Positions 61,661-64,000 of a stretch of 64,000 nucleotides of DNA are shown here, one piece after another. The position numbers and the translations under genes were made by a program. This stretch comes from Streptacidiphilus sp. 4-A2 (lineage in GTDB: Bacteria > Actinomycetota > Actinomycetes > Streptomycetales > Streptomycetaceae): contig JAAFYY010000001.1 in NCBI GenBank assembly GCA_014284505.1, forward strand, positions 6,001,845 to 6,065,844, given 5' to 3'. Position 1 is the stretch's first letter; the number at the start of each line of letters is the position of its first letter. The notes under the pieces are model-generated. The model was given only the letters and a program-made list of their open reading frames with translations, did not search any database and was not told where the DNA came from.

Positions 61661-63022
61661 TCACAGCTGGCTGCCGGACCGCTCGGGCAGCCCGGTCTGG
61701 CCCGCGATCACATTCCACAGCCGCGACGCCTTGGCCTTGGCCTCGGTGGCCGTGCCGCTGGCCGCGTCGCCCTGGGCCAGCTCACCACCGGGCTTGGGCT
61801 TGTGGGTGTGCGCGCAGCTGGCCGCCGACTGCGCGGCCCAGGCCGCGTAGTGCCTGTCCGCGTCGGCGGAGGCCTGCCAGCCCCGGCGCAGCTCGGTGAC
61901 CAGCTGGCCACCGCTGGTGAGCTGATCGGTCTGGAGCAGTCCGAGCTGCTGGATCAGCTGCTCGCGCAGACCGGCCGCGGTGGTCAGGTCCTGCTGCGAC
62001 TTGGCGAGGTTCTGGCAGGCATTGACATTGCCGACCGCCGCGATCACCGCGGTGCGGCCGTTGGCGGCGGTCGCGAGCAGCCCGGAGAGGGCCTGGGCCT
62101 GGGCCTGCGCCCCGCTGGGGGCGGCGCTGCCGGAGGCCGTGGGGGCGGTGCTGCTGGTCGCACCGGCGGCGCCGGCGGGCGTACCGCCGCCGGAGGCCGC
62201 CACCGCCGCGCCGATGCCGAGCACCGCGCACAGGGCGATGGCGGCGACGGCGATGGTCCGGTTGGAGAACCGGCGGCCGCCCCCGCCGCCCCGCTGCTCC
62301 TCGCCCGGACCGCCGCCCGAGTAGCCCCCGCCGGAGTAGCCGCCGCCGGGCTGCTGCCCGTAGCCCTGCTGGCCGTACCCCTGCTGCTGCCCGTACCCCT
62401 GCTGCTGGCCATAGCCCTGCTGCTGCCCGTAGCCGGGCTGCTGCGACTGGCCGTAGGTCGTCTGTCCGCCGTAGGAGGGCTGGGGCTGGACCACCGGGGC
62501 CTGCCGGGTCAGCTCGACCTGCTGCGACATCCCGGCCTGCGGCGGCATCCCGGCCTGCTGGGGGTAGCCCGGCGGCTCCTGGTAGCCGCCGCCGTAGGAC
62601 TGCTGCTGCTGCGGCTGCCACTGGCTGACCGTCGGCGCCGCCTGGCCCAGCGGCTCGGCCGGGAACGGCGGCAGGAACTGGGTGGACGCCTCCCCGCCCG
62701 GGCCGCCCTGGCCCGGCAGGCCGGGCATCGCCGTGGTCGGCATCGCGGAACCGGTCATCGGGCCGCCGGGCACCGGGGAGCCGCCGGTCGGGTCGCCGAA
62801 GTACTCGGGCTGCCCGCTCGCCTGCTGGCCCTGCGCCCCCCAGGGCTGTGCCCCGGCCGGTGGCAGCGGCATGGCCTGGGTCCGCGCCGGGGGAAGCGGC
62901 TCGCGGGAGGAGTACAGCACCTCGCCGGCGATCGTCCCACCGGTGCTGCCACCGTCCATGGGCTCGGGCCGGAACAGGTCGTCCGGGGTCAACTCGTCGA
63001 AGTTGGGGCGGCGGTGGTTCAA
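61661..63022 (-). CDS. Gln/Pro/Gly-rich single-pass membrane protein
   Basis: 453 residues, intact. Residues 1-240 are low complexity and disordered, with a YGQQQG-type repeat (about residues 195-225, bases near 62340-62450) and prion-like composition. One hydrophobic helix at about 255-275 (TIAVAAIALCAVLGIGAAVA) anchors it, and a soluble C-terminal region of 170 residues (NACQNLAKSQQDLTTAAGLR) faces outside. Streptomycetes have many such proteins; function unknown. Confidence 0.8.
   Translation of the reverse strand: MNHRRPNFDELTPDDLFRPEPMDGGSTGGTIAGEVLYSSREPLPPARTQAMPLPPAGAQPWGAQGQQASGQPEYFGDPTGGSPVPGGPMTGSAMPTTAMPGLPGQGGPGGEASTQFLPPFPAEPLGQAAPTVSQWQPQQQQSYGGGYQEPPGYPQQAGMPPQAGMSQQVELTRQAPVVQPQPSYGGQTTYGQSQQPGYGQQQGYGQQQGYGQQQGYGQQGYGQQPGGGYSGGGYSGGGPGEEQRGGGGGRRFSNRTIAVAAIALCAVLGIGAAVAASGGGTPAGAAGATSSTAPTASGSAAPSGAQAQAQALSGLLATAANGRTAVIAAVGNVNACQNLAKSQQDLTTAAGLREQLIQQLGLLQTDQLTSGGQLVTELRRGWQASADADRHYAAWAAQSAASCAHTHKPKPGGELAQGDAASGTATEAKAKASRLWNVIAGQTGLPERSGSQL
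62335..62452. repeat. Degenerate GYGQQQ-coding repeats
   Basis: Repeated units of about 15-24 bp (CTGCTGCTGCCCGTAGCC-like) encode the tandem GYGQQ(Q) motif of the membrane protein. Copy number and length vary, so this is an unstable, in-frame simple repeat. Confidence 0.75.
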
Positions 63023-63200
63023 CGCGATTCCTCACTTCGCCCGGGGAGGGCGCACTGCCCCCGCGTCGGCGCGGGACCACTGGTCAGAACAGCATCCCAC
63101 GCTACCGGTTCATCCGTACGAGTGACCACGAAGCTTCCGGATTGGTTTCCTCCGCTCTCTTGCCGAACAGCGGCGCCTCTTGACCGAACCATGCCGAGGG

Positions 63201-63226
63201 CCGGCCCGTCCTCCCGCCCGGGCCGG
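63201..63226 (-). terminator. Putative terminator after the TPR regulator
   Basis: CCGGCCCG (63201-63208) and CGGGCCGG (63219-63226) form a stem extended by outer TGACCG/CGGTCA. It is just past the stop codon of the last minus-strand gene. Confidence 0.55.
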
Positions 63227-63235
63227 TCACCGGGG

Positions 63236-64000
63236 TCAGGCCGCCGCCTCCGCCAAAGTCCGCGCCTGGAACTCTCTTACCGCCCGCTGCTCGCGGTAGG
63301 GCTCCAACCGCCGCCGGAAATCGTCCAGATACTCAGCACCGCGCGCCGAACGCAGTCCTGACATCAGCTCGACCGCCTGGGCCCCGGTCTCGCAGGCCAG
63401 TTCCAGGTCGTGCAGCTGCAACTGAGCGGTCGCCAGCAGCATCATGTCCACCGCCCGCCGCCGCACCCGGGTCTCCGGATGGGTCTTCAGGGCCTCCTCG
63501 GCATACCGCGCGGACTGCGTCGGCTGCTCCAGATCCCGGTGGCAGTGCGCGAGTTCGTCCGCCAGATAGGCCCGGTCGAAGTGGCCGATCCACTCCGGGT
63601 CCTCCTCCGGACAGCTGTGCTCCATCGCCTCGGCCGCCCGCGCCGCGACCGCCTCGCAGGAGCGGACGTCGCCCAGCAGCGCGTGGCCGCGTGCCTCGGC
63701 CACATAGAACAGCGACATGGCCGTGGGGGTGGCCGCCCCCCGCGCGCCCTCCTGTGCGGCGCGCGCGAGTTGGGCGATCTCCCGGGGATTGCCGAGACTG
63801 GCCGCGAGATGGCTCATCGAGGCCGCCAGCACATAAGCCCCGTAGGCCCGGTCCCCGGCCGCCTGGGCCAGCCGCAGCGCCTGGATGTAGTAGCGCTGCG
63901 CCAGCCCCGGCTGGCCGGTGTCGATGGCCATGTATCCGGCCAGTTCGGTGAGCCGGGCCACCGCGGCGAACAGCCGGCGCCCGGTGTCGTCCCGGTAGGA
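63236..64000 (-). CDS. TPR-containing transcriptional regulator, partial
   Basis: C-terminal 255 residues of a larger protein that continues beyond the right edge. Helical TPR-like repeats: ARLTELAGYMAIDTGQPGLA, AQRYYIQALRLAQAAGDRAY, RYAEEALKTHPETRVRRRAV. Such tails belong to streptomycete regulators with an N-terminal helix-turn-helix (NsdA/BldD-neighbour type), outside the window. Intact to the edge. Which regulator it is cannot be named. Confidence 0.75.
   Translation of the reverse strand, partial: SYRDDTGRRLFAAVARLTELAGYMAIDTGQPGLAQRYYIQALRLAQAAGDRAYGAYVLAASMSHLAASLGNPREIAQLARAAQEGARGAATPTAMSLFYVAEARGHALLGDVRSCEAVAARAAEAMEHSCPEEDPEWIGHFDRAYLADELAHCHRDLEQPTQSARYAEEALKTHPETRVRRRAVDMMLLATAQLQLHDLELACETGAQAVELMSGLRSARGAEYLDDFRRRLEPYREQRAVREFQARTLAEAAA

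Overview
The window is very GC-rich, Streptomyces-like actinomycete DNA. It carries a 14-gene NADH dehydrogenase I operon, futalosine-pathway menaquinone genes (mqnA, mqnC), demethylmenaquinone methyltransferase, a geranylgeranyl-reductase-family enzyme, a KorAB 2-oxoacid:ferredoxin oxidoreductase, the N-terminal half of the F420 enzyme FO synthase and a TPR-type regulator. The gene content and dense, overlapping minus-strand operons fit Streptomycetaceae (Streptomyces, Kitasatospora or Streptacidiphilus); the species cannot be told from the window.

Layout. 1-10 kb: partial fbiC, a LolA/RseB-like exported protein, an orphan Tat/lipoprotein sugar-binding protein, a DeoR regulator, a RarD-type transporter, a GT87-type membrane glycosyltransferase and an APC-family permease. 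10-15 kb: korB, korA, an orphan LuxR-type response regulator and a polyprenyl diphosphate synthase. 15-32 kb: nuoN to nuoA on the minus strand, almost all with start/stop overlaps, ending at a 12-bp hairpin and preceded by a Rex-type operator. 32-40 kb: menaquinone reductase-like enzyme, a SLOG-like protein, an AAA ATPase/RloB pair resembling AbiL-type phage defence, menG, an imidazolonepropionase-like protein, mqnC, mqnA and a cold-shock gene. 40-56 kb: a small secreted protein, a HAD phosphatase, then a catabolic accessory region (Zn-alcohol dehydrogenase, aldehyde dehydrogenase, three acyl-CoA dehydrogenases, SDR, cyclase-family hydrolase, amidohydrolase, isochorismatase-like protein, acyl-CoA synthetase). 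Similar 15-bp CTGACG-type inverted repeats lie at its promoters. 56-64 kb: an esterase, a fused GT2/CDP-glycerol transferase whose 3' end runs into twelve 17-bp repeats, a STAS antagonist, purU, a conserved hypothetical, a Gln/Pro/Gly-rich membrane protein and a partial regulator.

How it fits together. MqnA/MqnC, the polyprenyl synthase, MenG and the reductase make and modify menaquinone. Complex I reduces it, and KorAB supplies reduced ferredoxin from 2-oxoacids. The palindrome upstream of nuoA suggests NADH/NAD control by Rex.

Caution. Several dozen single-base indels, mostly a lost base in short C or G runs, break reading frames throughout, including in essential genes (nuoA, D, E, F, G, H, I, J, L, M, N, korA, korB, mqnC). 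They look like assembly errors rather than decay, so broken genes are listed as single CDS spanning their frames, with approximate break points.
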